A stretch of DNA of 64,000 nucleotides from a virus, in IMG/VR virus record IMGVR_UViG_3300036046_000003, positions 1 through 64,000 of that record; one strand, 5' to 3'. Under the pieces are notes generated by a model. The model made no database searches. It worked only from the letters and a program-made list of their open reading frames with translations, and was not told the DNA's origin. Below, piece by piece: positions 8,044 to 17,225 of the stretch (position 1 is the first letter of the stretch; every line of letters starts with the position of its first letter). The position numbers and the translations under genes are program-made.

Positions 8044-9675
8044 ATGTATTTAGGAACAGCCGGACAGGCGGTAGTAGCGGCTACGTACAGCCGTGTTTCG
8101 ACAAACAAACAACTGGACGGGATTTCGCTTGCAGACCAAGAGATTACGATCCTGGCTTACGCGGAACGGAACGAAATCACCGTTCCCGAGGGATACCGTT
8201 TCCGCGAGGCAGTTAGTGGTTTGAAGGACGAGCGCGAAGAGTACGAAAAAATTCGACAGCTTATTCGACAACGCAAGATAAACGCGCTGTTGGTATACGC
8301 TTCCGACCGACACACCCGCGACCCTATTCACGGAAAGATTTTTCGGGCGGAACTGCGCAATTCCCGCTGTACGCTGCACATCGTTAGTGAGGGCGGCGAG
8401 GTAGACATATACACTGCGCAGGGCGAACTAATGGCGACGATTAAAGACGCCTTTAATCGTTACTGGCTAGATAAGATCCTAGAGACAACGTATCATAAAA
8501 AGCAGGCGTACTTGCGCCAAGGCGTTCCGTTCTTGCAGGGCGTTCCGCGTTACGGGTATGTGCGCCAGGGGAAGCGGGGCGCGGCGATTGCGGCGATAGA
8601 CGAGGAAGTACGGCCTGTTATACAGCGCATTTACGATCTAGCAGACGCAGGATTTAGTGGGCACGCCATAGCAAGGCAATTGAGTGACGCGCCAACCCCA
8701 CAGCAGCGCCGGTCGAAAACGTCCCGCAAAGGCAAATGGGGACTTACCGCCGTAATGAGTATTCTACGGGACGAGATTTATGCGGGAGTATTTTACGGAA
8801 ACCGCACAAGTACCGTTACCGTTGACGGTAAGCGTATCCGTAGTTGGAGACCCAAAGAGGAGTGGATACGGGTAGAAGTACCCGCAATTATTTCAAGGGA
8901 ACAGTGGGAGCGCGTCCAACAAAAACTAGACGCGGCTAATTCGGACAAGCCAAAATGGCACGCGAAGCACGAGTATCTGCTGGGTCGGCGCGTTCGCTGT
9001 GGGCGATGCGGGCGGCGAATGACTTCCTATCCAGGTAGACACGACGGAAAAGGACGGCTGTACTACCGCTGCGTCAACGCGGCCAACCCACGGGTCGCCG
9101 TAACCGCTTGTGACCTTACCACGGTCTTTCGTGCTGATCTCGTAGACGCGGCGGTTTGGGAGCGTCTATGCGGCTTTGTACGCCAACCGGAGGCGTTTCT
9201 TATCCGGTTGGAGGACGCACAAGAGGGCCGCCGCGAGAGTACGGAGCGGGCGCAAGCTCAGCTAGACGAAACGGCGGCCCTCCTGGCCGAAAACGAGACA
9301 CAGGTTGCCACTCTCGTACGTGAACTCGCTAAGTATGCGGGTAGGTTGCCGGTGGTGGCCGCCGCTATCGAACAACAACTAGAGCAGCTAGGAGCTACCG
9401 AAGCCGCCTTAGCAGATCGTAAACGCCAGCTAGAGGCTCGCCTCAAACAGAAAGCGGCAGCCGAAATTGAACTAACGTCACTGGCGGACGTAGCGGCGCG
9501 CATTGCACCCCTGCTAGACCGCGCTGACTTTCAAACAAAACGAACCGCTGTAGAGCTTTTACAGTGGCAATTTGAACTGGACGTGGTGGAAGGGCGGCGC
9601 TCTGTCGCGGTGCTCTGGTTCGACGTTCGTAGCGAGTTTTTTGTGGAGCACGCAAAAAAGCCAAAACAGCCGTAG
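8044..9675 (+). CDS. Large serine recombinase (integrase family)
   Basis: The protein has 543 residues; ATG 8044 is chosen because GGAG precedes it. The resolvase domain carries SRVST, whose second Ser (S19) is the catalytic nucleophile, and the DRHTRD block. A recombinase domain follows, then a zinc ribbon CGRCGRR with later RC and AC cysteines, then a coiled coil (about 400-480). This is the phiC31-type architecture used for integration into attB or for excision. It lies between a terminator and a leader hairpin, apart from the tyrosine integrase at 60.2 kb. Two integrases in one genome is unusual; one may serve as an invertase or be a relic. Confidence 0.92.
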   Translation: MYLGTAGQAVVAATYSRVSTNKQLDGISLADQEITILAYAERNEITVPEGYRFREAVSGLKDEREEYEKIRQLIRQRKINALLVYASDRHTRDPIHGKIFRAELRNSRCTLHIVSEGGEVDIYTAQGELMATIKDAFNRYWLDKILETTYHKKQAYLRQGVPFLQGVPRYGYVRQGKRGAAIAAIDEEVRPVIQRIYDLADAGFSGHAIARQLSDAPTPQQRRSKTSRKGKWGLTAVMSILRDEIYAGVFYGNRTSTVTVDGKRIRSWRPKEEWIRVEVPAIISREQWERVQQKLDAANSDKPKWHAKHEYLLGRRVRCGRCGRRMTSYPGRHDGKGRLYYRCVNAANPRVAVTACDLTTVFRADLVDAAVWERLCGFVRQPEAFLIRLEDAQEGRRESTERAQAQLDETAALLAENETQVATLVRELAKYAGRLPVVAAAIEQQLEQLGATEAALADRKRQLEARLKQKAAAEIELTSLADVAARIAPLLDRADFQTKRTAVELLQWQFELDVVEGRRSVAVLWFDVRSEFFVEHAKKPKQP

Positions 9676-9797
9676 GTGAGGACTTTGGTGCTTGGTGAAG
9701 TAACAAAGCGCCCACCTACGCTGTCTTAGCTTTTCTTTGTTTGGGGCTATCCGAGGCTGAACCCGGTGACGCCGCCCGCAAGGGTGGTTTTTTTGTT
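9672..9797 (+). terminator. Hairpin pair after serine recombinase
   Basis: A first hairpin pairs CGTAGGTG (9672-9679) with CACCTACG (about 9713-9720). A second pairs CCGCCC (9772-9777) with GGGTGG (9782-9787) around GCAA and is followed by T7, a clear terminator. The gene at 9816 starts shortly after. Confidence 0.75.
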
Positions 9798-9815
9798 GTG
9801 TACCAGGAGGGTGCC

Positions 9816-10061
9816 TTGCTGACCGAACACGACAACGCCTGTGCCGTTTGTGGTCGCCCGGTTCGCCTGCGTCTCGGAGGGATACCAACGTACTACTGCA
9901 CGCCCTGCTTTAACCAGCACGAGCGGGAAATTATGGCGGGAGCGCCCTGGTGTAGGTATGTAATGAACGCAGAGCGCCAGCGACGTAAACGACGCAATAG
10001 GCTCATCAAAGCGGGAGTTTCGTTTTATTCGGTCAGTTTAGATAGGCGTCCGCCGCAGTAA
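9816..10061 (+). CDS. Small zinc-finger protein
   Basis: The protein has 81 residues and a TTG start after CCAGGAGG. CAVC and CTPC form a CxxC-x17-CxxC zinc ribbon; a very basic patch RQRRKRRNR follows. The layout resembles small phage DNA-binding or HNH-like proteins, but no HNH histidines are convincing. It is the first gene of the packaging cluster. Confidence 0.65.
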   Translation: MLTEHDNACAVCGRPVRLRLGGIPTYYCTPCFNQHEREIMAGAPWCRYVMNAERQRRKRRNRLIKAGVSFYSVSLDRRPPQ

Positions 10062-10069
10062 AGGTTGTT

Positions 10070-10702
10070 ATGGCAAAACGCCGCATTGTAGGCTCTCCGC
10101 GCTTTGTGCCGGACGGGGGTTGTCGTATTTGCAAGGCACCCCTCGAAATTAAAACAGCGGTGGAAGATCGCATACGCACTACTCCGTACCGTCTGATTAT
10201 AGAAGAGTACAACAATCACTCCGCCTTTGAAGGCAAGCTTACAAAGGTAATGATCTCTCGGCATAAAATCTATTGTCTTCGAGGGTCGCAAAAGATACAC
10301 GTACCAGAAGTGCGTGTATTAGATCCGGTCAATAAAGCGGCGCTTACAAAGAGTGTGACCGCAATTGCAGGTTCCGCTATTCCAATTCCAGACGCCTTAA
10401 TGGCGATGATCTCTGTAGGGTTGCACAACCTTAAAGAGAACCCGCAACTAATGACCCCCTCCGTTACGCTACAGGCGATTGATATTCTACGTAAACTAGG
10501 TCTTGCGTCGGGAGCAAAAGACGCATTCGCGGACGCCTGGGGCGCGTTAGCAGAGGCACAGGCGGGTAAAACAAAGCGTAAGCGCCGAATAACCGTCGAA
10601 GAGGAAGTAACTTCGGAAGCGGACGCAATTGTAATTAACCCGGTTCCTGACGAATGGGACGCGGACGAACTGGCCGGTATTGACAGCGAAGAAGAGGAAT
10701 AA
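10070..10702 (+). CDS. Possible terminase small subunit
   Basis: The protein has 210 residues. An N-terminal CRIC is followed by a helical region (IRTTPYRLIIEEYNNHS...GKLTKVMISRHK) that could be a helix-turn-helix. The middle is helical and the C-terminus is strongly acidic (DSEEEE). Position two genes ahead of the large terminase and size fit a small terminase, but I see no diagnostic motif. This rests mainly on position. Confidence 0.4.
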   Translation: MAKRRIVGSPRFVPDGGCRICKAPLEIKTAVEDRIRTTPYRLIIEEYNNHSAFEGKLTKVMISRHKIYCLRGSQKIHVPEVRVLDPVNKAALTKSVTAIAGSAIPIPDALMAMISVGLHNLKENPQLMTPSVTLQAIDILRKLGLASGAKDAFADAWGALAEAQAGKTKRKRRITVEEEVTSEADAIVINPVPDEWDADELAGIDSEEEE

Positions 10703-10705
10703 ATT

Positions 10706-11392
10706 TTGGCAGTGGTAAACCTCCCCCCCGGCGGCGAGATTTATGACGGTGCGGATTATTGGGTGCGGCCTGGGCGCGACGGTGCGCTGTACGTTGTGTA
10801 CTGCGGCGTTCGCCCGAAGACGTTTTCAAACCCTGAGTTTGGCCCGCAGGCGTATCGCCTGCTGCCTGACGGGCGGGTAGAGTGGATTAACTTTGCAAAG
10901 CCGCCCCGTGAGGGCATTCGTCCTTCGGTTATCGAGTACCCCGACCGTGCCGAAGTTACGTGGCCGCTCAAAGGCGGAAGAGCCTTTGACCGCGTTCCTT
11001 TGCCGGGGTACGTTCCCGCTACGTTTGGGGGCACAGTAGTCGCTCCGGTTCCGGTACAGCCACTCCCGCAGCCTACACCAGGCGGCCCCGCAGTGGACGA
11101 GGAAGCCCGCCAGTACACCACGGCGGTCAAAAAGGAATTGAAGGCCGACGTAGCCGCCCTGGATAAGCGCCTGGGCGCGCTAGAGGCTCGCCCAACGACT
11201 TCTGTGGCTGGGATTAGCCGAGACGAGAGCTGGCAGTTGGCCCGCGATAGTGTGTACTTCGACGTACAGCGGCCAGATAGCGGCATTCGTGCGGAGATTG
11301 CGAAGCTTATTGACGCTCGCCCAGCGCCGACCGACCGAAACGGTTTGAAGGCCCTCGTGCGCGAGGTGTTGCTAGAACTGCTGGCCGATTAA
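10706..11392 (+). CDS. Unknown protein with Pro-rich linker
   Basis: The protein has 228 residues. TTG 10706 or GTG 10712 could start it; neither has a strong binding site. The N-terminal part looks like a small beta domain, a Pro-rich linker follows (PVPVQPLPQPTPGG), then a coiled coil (KKELKADVAALDKRLGALEA). No family is recognised. It sits between the candidate small terminase and the structured terminase leader. Confidence 0.55.
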   Translation: MAVVNLPPGGEIYDGADYWVRPGRDGALYVVYCGVRPKTFSNPEFGPQAYRLLPDGRVEWINFAKPPREGIRPSVIEYPDRAEVTWPLKGGRAFDRVPLPGYVPATFGGTVVAPVPVQPLPQPTPGGPAVDEEARQYTTAVKKELKADVAALDKRLGALEARPTTSVAGISRDESWQLARDSVYFDVQRPDSGIRAEIAKLIDARPAPTDRNGLKALVREVLLELLAD

Positions 11393-11571
11393 GGCGGCAT
11401 TTCAGACAAGTTCCCCTCGTTAGGGGACTTTGGTTCGGCGGCCACTAATGCCGCCGCCTGCGCAGCGACACGCGCTAGAGTGTCGCAAGACCGCCCCGCG
11501 CTCGCCGATATTGTGGACGTGATCACCCCTTATCGGCGGAGCTTCGCGGGGCGGTCTTTGCATTAAATGCA
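11393..11571 (+). ncRNA. Structured leader of the large terminase gene
   Basis: This gene-free stretch is almost fully self-complementary. GGCGGCAT (11393-11400) pairs with ATGCCGCC (11448-11455), enclosing a small CCCC/GGGG hairpin. GCGACAC (11465-11471) pairs with GTGTCGC (11480-11486). AAGACCGCCCCGCG (11487-11500) pairs with CGCGGGGCGGTCTT (11545-11558), enclosing a CGCCGATA/TATCGGCG stem. An operator palindrome follows directly. It may be a regulatory RNA, a terminator with readthrough control, or a packaging site. Confidence 0.55.
11559..11571. promoter_or_regulatory. Operator palindrome, site 2
   Basis: TGCATTAAATGCA abuts the 14-bp hairpin stem ending at 11558 and lies 20 bp before the terminase start. 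Confidence 0.65.
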
Positions 11572-11591
11572 GAGGCTAGAGGAGGCTTCGC

Positions 11592-13172
11592 GTGGCCCGC
11601 AACAATACACGGGCGCGTAAAGAGGGGGCCGGACGGGTCGCCGCCTCTGGCGACGCGCAGGCTCCTAGCGCAATTATTAAAAAGACCTTGGCGGAAGCGC
11701 TGGTAGCGGGCTACGAAAATCCGGCACAGTTTTGCAGGGACTTTCTCGATTTTAGTCCCTACCCCGAGCAAGAGAAGTTTTTGCTGGCGTCACGCGACTG
11801 CGTGGAAAGCAATCTGGCGGGCGGCAACCGCGTTGGGAAGTCAGCCCTGGCCGGGGCGATTTTGTTGTGGCGGGCGTTCTACCGCTATATCTCTACGGTG
11901 ACGCGCCCCGATTTGGTTAGCCCTCACGTTACCTACAAAGCGGTAGCAACTTCACTAACGGCAGACCAAGCAAAATTGAGTTGGAATTACGCATACACCT
12001 ACGCGAATAACAGCCCCCGGTTTAAGCCCTTTATCGCGGACGTTGTGCATAGTCCGTTCCCGACAATGCGCCTGTCTGTGCCGCAAGTTTCTGGGGGCTA
12101 CGCGACGAGCGAGATTTGGGCACGGTCGCTCGCAAAGAACGGCCTGTATCTTCTCGGTCACTCCCTGAGTTTCGTTCTTATGGACGAATACGCTTTTATT
12201 AAGGGAGCTGACGTAATCGAAGATGAGGTTGTGCGTATGCGGTTGGCCGACCAGGGCGGCAATCTAATGCGGCTGTCGTCGCCCAACGGCAAAAACCACT
12301 TCTACGCCAAGTTTCAGAGCGGCATCGGCAACGCGCACACCTACTCACAGGCAATTCCTACGACGGCTAACCCCTACGTCAGCAAGGCGTATATTGAGGA
12401 GATGAAGCGGCTGATGCTGCCGGAGTATTACCGGCAAAACGTTCTGTGTGAATGGGTTTCGTTAAGCGACTTCTTCAAAACAGAACACATTCAAGCGCTT
12501 TACGCCGAGCAAGAGTACGAACTTCCGATGCCGCCCGTCACAAAAGGCGAATACGTATTAGGGGCCGACCTGGGCGCAATGCGCGACCCTACGGTTGTGT
12601 TTGTGCTTCGAGTAGACGTAACCCCGGCGCAGCTCGTCTACGTAATGACTGTTAAGAACGGCTCCTGGGCATCAAGTCGTGAAGCGGTACGCGCCGCGTA
12701 CCAACGCTACGGGCCGGTCTCCTCGGTAATCGACGCTACGGGTGTTGGTGCCCCGGTAGCGCAACAGCTTATTGAAGAGGACGGCTTTCAAAACACAGAG
12801 GCGTTTGTATTTAGTTCTGCATCAAAGCCCGAGGTATTGACGGCGTTGCAGGACGCAGTGCAGCGCCGGTCGCTCGTTTTTCCCTTCACCACCGATACCC
12901 GAGAACTTGTCAACCAAATGGGCTTCTACCGACTGGACGACAAGAGAATTGCGCAGGACTTTGTAATAGCACTCGCGCTGGTAAATCGCGCCCGAGAGCG
13001 TGCTAAAAAACAGAATGCTATGGAGACGATGATCCCCGACGATTTGCAGATTGTACCTGTTTGGGGAACAAACAAAGTGCCCCTCGATTTGCTGTTGCCG
13101 GAGGACGAAGCGTTTAGTGGTGGTATTCGTTTTCGTCACGAAGCAGACGGCACATTTACCCTGGCAGAGTAG
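11592..13172 (+). CDS. terL: Terminase large subunit
   Basis: The protein has 526 residues and a GTG start after GAGGAGG. It is the ATPase-nuclease motor that packages DNA into proheads. Walker A is GGNRVGKS (77-84), Walker B is VLMDE (D198, E199). The RNase H-like nuclease domain shows ADLGAMRDPT, VIDATGVG and a late Asp (IAQDF). It precedes the portal gene by 8 bases, the usual order. I cannot infer the packaging mode from sequence alone. Confidence 0.95.
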   Translation: MARNNTRARKEGAGRVAASGDAQAPSAIIKKTLAEALVAGYENPAQFCRDFLDFSPYPEQEKFLLASRDCVESNLAGGNRVGKSALAGAILLWRAFYRYISTVTRPDLVSPHVTYKAVATSLTADQAKLSWNYAYTYANNSPRFKPFIADVVHSPFPTMRLSVPQVSGGYATSEIWARSLAKNGLYLLGHSLSFVLMDEYAFIKGADVIEDEVVRMRLADQGGNLMRLSSPNGKNHFYAKFQSGIGNAHTYSQAIPTTANPYVSKAYIEEMKRLMLPEYYRQNVLCEWVSLSDFFKTEHIQALYAEQEYELPMPPVTKGEYVLGADLGAMRDPTVVFVLRVDVTPAQLVYVMTVKNGSWASSREAVRAAYQRYGPVSSVIDATGVGAPVAQQLIEEDGFQNTEAFVFSSASKPEVLTALQDAVQRRSLVFPFTTDTRELVNQMGFYRLDDKRIAQDFVIALALVNRARERAKKQNAMETMIPDDLQIVPVWGTNKVPLDLLLPEDEAFSGGIRFRHEADGTFTLAE

Positions 13173-13180
13173 GAGCTACA

Positions 13181-14821
13181 ATGGGTTTTTTGGACGGGCT
13201 TTTTGGAAGAACGATGACGGAGGCCAACAGCCCAAAACCCGAGCTGCCCGAAACGAAAACAGACGCGACCGGCTACGGGAACCAAATTGACCCGCTTAGT
13301 CAAAGCGACCGTAAAGACGTAGCGGCGGTAGTACAGGCAGCGCAGCAAACCTTGCAAGCGCGGGGGCGAGCGGCCAGGTATACGGTCTTCGATGAAATGG
13401 ACGTTGAAGACGTAGCGGCTATGCTGGACGCCGTGGTAGACGCCGCCGTTACGTTTGAAGACGTTTCGACCGGGCGCGGCTTTAAGGTAGAGGCTGACGA
13501 CGCGACAATTCAAACGCTGCTGGACGAGGCCGTCAAGCGAGCCAGATTAAAGCCGCTGGTAGACGAGATTGCAAGAGACGTACTGAAATATGGGGACGCT
13601 TTTGTAGAGCCGGTGTTTGACCGGGGACTGCTGGTGTGGGCACAAACATACCGCCCCTCCGAGATTTTTGTGACCCGCGACGACAAAGGCCGCCTTACTG
13701 TCGGGAAAGACGCGGACGGCTTTTTTGCAGCGTATCAGCAGAAGCGCCAAGGGTCTGTTGTCGCCGGTTGGCAGCCTTGGGAAATGGTTCACTTCAAACT
13801 AGTACCGTCTCGTAAGTTGATCTACAGCGCTAAGAGCTTGCTTGACCCCGTAGTACCCGCGTGGCGCAAGCTACAGCTCGTAGAACAGGGTATGGTGGTG
13901 GCGCGTGTAACGCGAGCCTACCCGAGAAAAACGCACTACGTTGATATGACCGGCAAAGACAGGAACGAGCAGGAAACTACGCTTCGGGCCTATATCAATC
14001 GGCTTACCAACCGGGTTATGGGCCGCCGCCCCACCGACACAAATACAAACCTGCCCACGGTAGACGTTTCGGAGGACTTGTACGTTGCGACCGGCTACAC
14101 GACTGGCCCGGACGGAAAGCCGTACCCGAAGCTGAACAAAGTCGAAGTAGACGATCCCGCGATTGCCGGTTTGGCTGAGTTGGGCGACGTACACTACCTT
14201 CGGGCGAAAGTGTTTTCCACCGTTCCTTCGGATACGGTGGGGATTAAGCGAAATACCACCGCCGATGCAGACAGTCAGGATCTTGCGTATACGCGAATGC
14301 TGCGGCGGCTGCAAATTCAGCTCGAAGAAGGGCTTCGCGGTATTCTGGATCAAGTTCTTTTGTCCGCCGGAAAACTACCTTCAAAGACACCGTATCGAAT
14401 TGTGCTACCGGCAGTAGATATTAAAGCAAGCTGGCGGTTCGCAGACGCTCGCTTTCGCGCCTCCCTTACGCTGCGCAACTACCTGGAAACCGGGGCTATT
14501 TCTCGGCGCTGGGCGGTAAAGCAGGCATTTAACATCAGCGACCGCGAAGTAGACGCTATTTGGGATCAGGTAGCCGAAGAGGCAGCCAATCCTATTTTCC
14601 AGGTTGTGTTGGCCCCCGCAAGAAACGGCCAAGGGTCAGTAATGCCTACAACAGACGACCCTGACGGGGACGGGGAGACAGATACCGTACCTAGTGCGGC
14701 TGCGGTTATTCCGGCCACCGGGGCCGACCCGACAAAGCCGGGGACTACGAAAAACGGTATAAGTCGCGGTACTGACCTGGGTAAGACACTCAGAGGCAGT
14801 AACAGCGGCGGAGCGGGCTAA
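13181..14821 (+). CDS. Portal protein, T4 gp20-like
   Basis: The protein has 546 residues. It forms the ring at the capsid vertex through which DNA passes. The block YTVFDEMDVEDVAAMLDAVV and the later RRLQIQLEEGLRGILDQVL region resemble T4 gp20-type portals. The C-terminal about 60 residues are Gly/Pro/Thr-rich and probably disordered. Its neighbours (terminase before; protease-scaffold and gp23-like capsid after) agree with this. Confidence 0.88.
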   Translation: MGFLDGLFGRTMTEANSPKPELPETKTDATGYGNQIDPLSQSDRKDVAAVVQAAQQTLQARGRAARYTVFDEMDVEDVAAMLDAVVDAAVTFEDVSTGRGFKVEADDATIQTLLDEAVKRARLKPLVDEIARDVLKYGDAFVEPVFDRGLLVWAQTYRPSEIFVTRDDKGRLTVGKDADGFFAAYQQKRQGSVVAGWQPWEMVHFKLVPSRKLIYSAKSLLDPVVPAWRKLQLVEQGMVVARVTRAYPRKTHYVDMTGKDRNEQETTLRAYINRLTNRVMGRRPTDTNTNLPTVDVSEDLYVATGYTTGPDGKPYPKLNKVEVDDPAIAGLAELGDVHYLRAKVFSTVPSDTVGIKRNTTADADSQDLAYTRMLRRLQIQLEEGLRGILDQVLLSAGKLPSKTPYRIVLPAVDIKASWRFADARFRASLTLRNYLETGAISRRWAVKQAFNISDREVDAIWDQVAEEAANPIFQVVLAPARNGQGSVMPTTDDPDGDGETDTVPSAAAVIPATGADPTKPGTTKNGISRGTDLGKTLRGSNSGGAG

Positions 14822-14919
14822 AAAGTCTCACACAAACCAACGCAAGGGCTATTCCTGCGTATACGGCCCGCGTCCCTGAGTTCTGCATTAAACGCAGTTC
14901 TCAAACGCGGGCCTTTCTA
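14822..14919 (+). terminator. Leader hairpin with an operator in its loop
   Basis: GGCCCGCGT (about 14864-14872) pairs with ACGCGGGCC (about 14905-14913), then TTTCT. The loop contains a near-palindrome, TGCATTAAACGCA (14884-14896; one mismatch). GTATAC lies just upstream. The hairpin separates the portal gene from the protease gene and looks like a terminator whose folding could compete with a protein bound at the loop sequence. Confidence 0.65.
14884..14896. promoter_or_regulatory. Operator-like palindrome, site 3 (imperfect)
   Basis: TGCATTAAACGCA, one mismatch to the consensus. It lies inside the loop of the leader hairpin. Confidence 0.5.
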
Positions 14920-14931
14920 TTGGAGCTGACT

Positions 14932-15990
14932 ATGACGAAGCTACGGGCAGGCCGGTCTGATTTGCCTGCCCCTTTTATTGAGCAGCGCGTTAGCCTTGCC
15001 AAAGTAGTTGAACAGCAAGACGACGGTACTCTTGTCTTTGAAGCCGTTGTATCCGAGACGGATTACGTCAACGAAAACAGGCGGATATACCCGTTGGAAG
15101 TTCTTTGGCCCGCCTTTGAACGGCTGAAACTGCGGCTGGAAAACCACCCCGGCGCGGTAGACCACCCGGATTATGTTGCCCCGGTAAGTGTGGACGACCT
15201 GGGTATTTTCTGGCTGGACTTCTGGCGCGAGGGTAACTTGATTGTCGGTCGGGGGCGCATTATCCCAACGGTGAAGGGAAACAACCTTCGAGCCGTTATC
15301 GAGGCGGGCGTCTCAGTGGGCTTTTCAACCCGTGGCTACGGCGAAGCCGAGGAAGAAACCCGAAACGGGCGCACCGTTTCGGTTATGCGCAAGTTTGATT
15401 TTGAGCCGGACGGGTCGATTGACGCGGTTGTGCGCCCCTCAGTGCGCCACGCGAGAACCCGTACCTACCGTAAGGAGAGCGAAGACTTGGACATTGAGAC
15501 GCTGACCGCTGAGCGCGACGAACTGCGTCAGAAGCTCGAAGCTGCCGAGGCCGCCGCACAGGCCGCCCACGAGAAGGCAACCGCAGCGGAGGGCCGCGCA
15601 GCCCAGGCAGAAAGCAAGCTGACGGAAGCCGACGAGCGCCTGACCGCCCTAGAGAATGAGGCTTTGACGCTTCGACTGGAGGCGGCAAAGGTTGCCCTGG
15701 AAAACAAGATTACTGGCCTGATTGGCGAGCACCGCTTTGCGGCCACTATTCGCGGTGAGCTTGCGGAGCTGCGCACTGCCGGGGTGGTAGTTACTGCGGA
15801 GAACGCCGAGGCAATTGTGGGTCGCCTGAAAAATCTGGTGGAAAGTTCGGCTACAGCGTCCGCCGAGGGCGCGCCGCGTGGCGTGTTGGCAAACGACGAG
15901 GACAGCCCCGCCGAAACCCCCAACTCGCAGCCGGGTAGCGGCTTTTTGACGGAAGAGCAGCAGGCCGACCTGCGGGCAATGGGTCTGTAA
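14932..15990 (+). CDS. Prohead protease fused to a scaffold-like coiled coil
   Basis: The protein has 352 residues; ATG 14932 follows GGAG. The N-terminal about 180 residues match T4 gp21-type prohead proteases: NENRRIYP, DHPD (catalytic His) and GVSVGFSTRG (catalytic Ser). The remainder is a long Ala/Glu-rich coiled coil (about 185-300), as expected of a capsid scaffold. T4 encodes protease (gp21) and scaffold (gp22) separately, so this is a fusion. It would shape the prohead, then process itself and other head proteins. Confidence 0.85.
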   Translation: MTKLRAGRSDLPAPFIEQRVSLAKVVEQQDDGTLVFEAVVSETDYVNENRRIYPLEVLWPAFERLKLRLENHPGAVDHPDYVAPVSVDDLGIFWLDFWREGNLIVGRGRIIPTVKGNNLRAVIEAGVSVGFSTRGYGEAEEETRNGRTVSVMRKFDFEPDGSIDAVVRPSVRHARTRTYRKESEDLDIETLTAERDELRQKLEAAEAAAQAAHEKATAAEGRAAQAESKLTEADERLTALENEALTLRLEAAKVALENKITGLIGEHRFAATIRGELAELRTAGVVVTAENAEAIVGRLKNLVESSATASAEGAPRGVLANDEDSPAETPNSQPGSGFLTEEQQADLRAMGL

Positions 15991-16005
15991 TTTTTGAAAC
16001 AGTTC

Positions 16006-16025
16006 GGGCCGAGCGCGGCCCTTTA
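16006..16025 (+). terminator. Short hairpin before the capsid gene
   Basis: GGGCC pairs with GGCCC around GAGCGC, then TTT. It is short and AAGGAG follows, so it is at most a weak attenuator or an mRNA-stabilising hairpin. Confidence 0.4.
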
Positions 16026-16042
16026 AGGAGTGTTGGTTACTA

Positions 16043-17218
16043 ATGGAAGAGCAGTTTCGGCCCGCCGCTGTAGAAGCATTTGAGCGTTCGCTGGTTGAAC
16101 AGAACGCACCCCTCATTGAGAGCTGGAAGCACGTACTCGATAGCGACAAAGCACCTGTTGTTAAGGGCGCGTATAGTCGATACGCCCTGGCGCGTCTGCT
16201 GGAAAGCACAAACAGGGTACTGGCCCGCGAGGCGACGCAGACGACAACCGTTTTTGGTACGAACTACCAGAAGACGATGCTGGGTATGACCCGCCAGATT
16301 TGGCCCCGTATGTTTGGTCAGCAGCTTGTGTCGGTTCAGCCGATGGATCGTCCCACCGGCCAGATTTTCCACCTGGCACTGACCCGCGATGACGGTTCGA
16401 CCGAGGGAGTGCGGCCCACGGACGACGCTTCTACGTGGAACGCCAGCCGATACGGCGTTTCACGCACCTACAGCGACCACACGACCGGCGAGGGGGGCGA
16501 AATTCAGAAGGGTATGGCCCTTTCGATCACTAGCTCCTCGGTTGAGGTTACGAAGGTTAAGAAGCTAAAGGTGGCGGCCAGCTGGGAGCTTGAAACCGAC
16601 CTGGCGGCCTACCACAACCTGAACGCACTGGATCTGTTGCAGGGCGCGGCTACTGACCAGATCGCCTACGAGATTGACGCGGATATTGTGCGCGCCGTTC
16701 GCAACGCGGCCATTGCGCACCGGACGGTTACGTTCGGCCCCGCGCCTTCCGGCTATCCGGTTGAGAAGTGGCCCACCCGTTTGCAGCGGGCCATTCTTAT
16801 GGCTGACCGCGCCGTTAACAAGGCCAGCCTGCGTCAGCCGAACGTTATGGTGGTCGGCTACGACGCAATGACCGAGCTAATGGATTTAAACACCTTTATC
16901 TTCGCACCTGCCCCGGGTTGGGATCAGGGTAGCTACGGCCTTGTGCCGGTGGGTTCGTTTAACGGCGTTTACAACGTCTTCCTGAGCCGGACGATCCCCG
17001 ACAACGAGATTTTGCTGGGCCGGAAGGGTAGCGGCTTTTTGGACGCGGGTATTGTCTACGCGCCGTATGTGGCGCTGTTCATTACAGACCGCTTCTTTGA
17101 CGTAGAGACGCAGAAGACGACGCAGAGCTTCGCCAGTCGTTATGACCTGTTTACTATGAGCAACACGAGCTACGCTCGCGTGGTACTTGACCCGAATGCC
17201 CCTGCTGGAATTGCCTAA
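16043..17218 (+). CDS. Major capsid protein, T4 gp23-like
   Basis: The protein has 391 residues; the ATG has AAGGAG upstream. The block RQIWPRMFGQQLVSVQPMD followed by RPTGQIF is the hallmark of the T4 gp23 capsid family. The chain is shorter than T4 gp23 (about 520 residues), as in simpler members. It forms the icosahedral shell and is expected to be matured by the protease encoded just upstream. The long gene-free end is followed by a promoter and a terminator. Confidence 0.93.
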   Translation: MEEQFRPAAVEAFERSLVEQNAPLIESWKHVLDSDKAPVVKGAYSRYALARLLESTNRVLAREATQTTTVFGTNYQKTMLGMTRQIWPRMFGQQLVSVQPMDRPTGQIFHLALTRDDGSTEGVRPTDDASTWNASRYGVSRTYSDHTTGEGGEIQKGMALSITSSSVEVTKVKKLKVAASWELETDLAAYHNLNALDLLQGAATDQIAYEIDADIVRAVRNAAIAHRTVTFGPAPSGYPVEKWPTRLQRAILMADRAVNKASLRQPNVMVVGYDAMTELMDLNTFIFAPAPGWDQGSYGLVPVGSFNGVYNVFLSRTIPDNEILLGRKGSGFLDAGIVYAPYVALFITDRFFDVETQKTTQSFASRYDLFTMSNTSYARVVLDPNAPAGIA

Positions 17219-17225
17219 ATCATAG

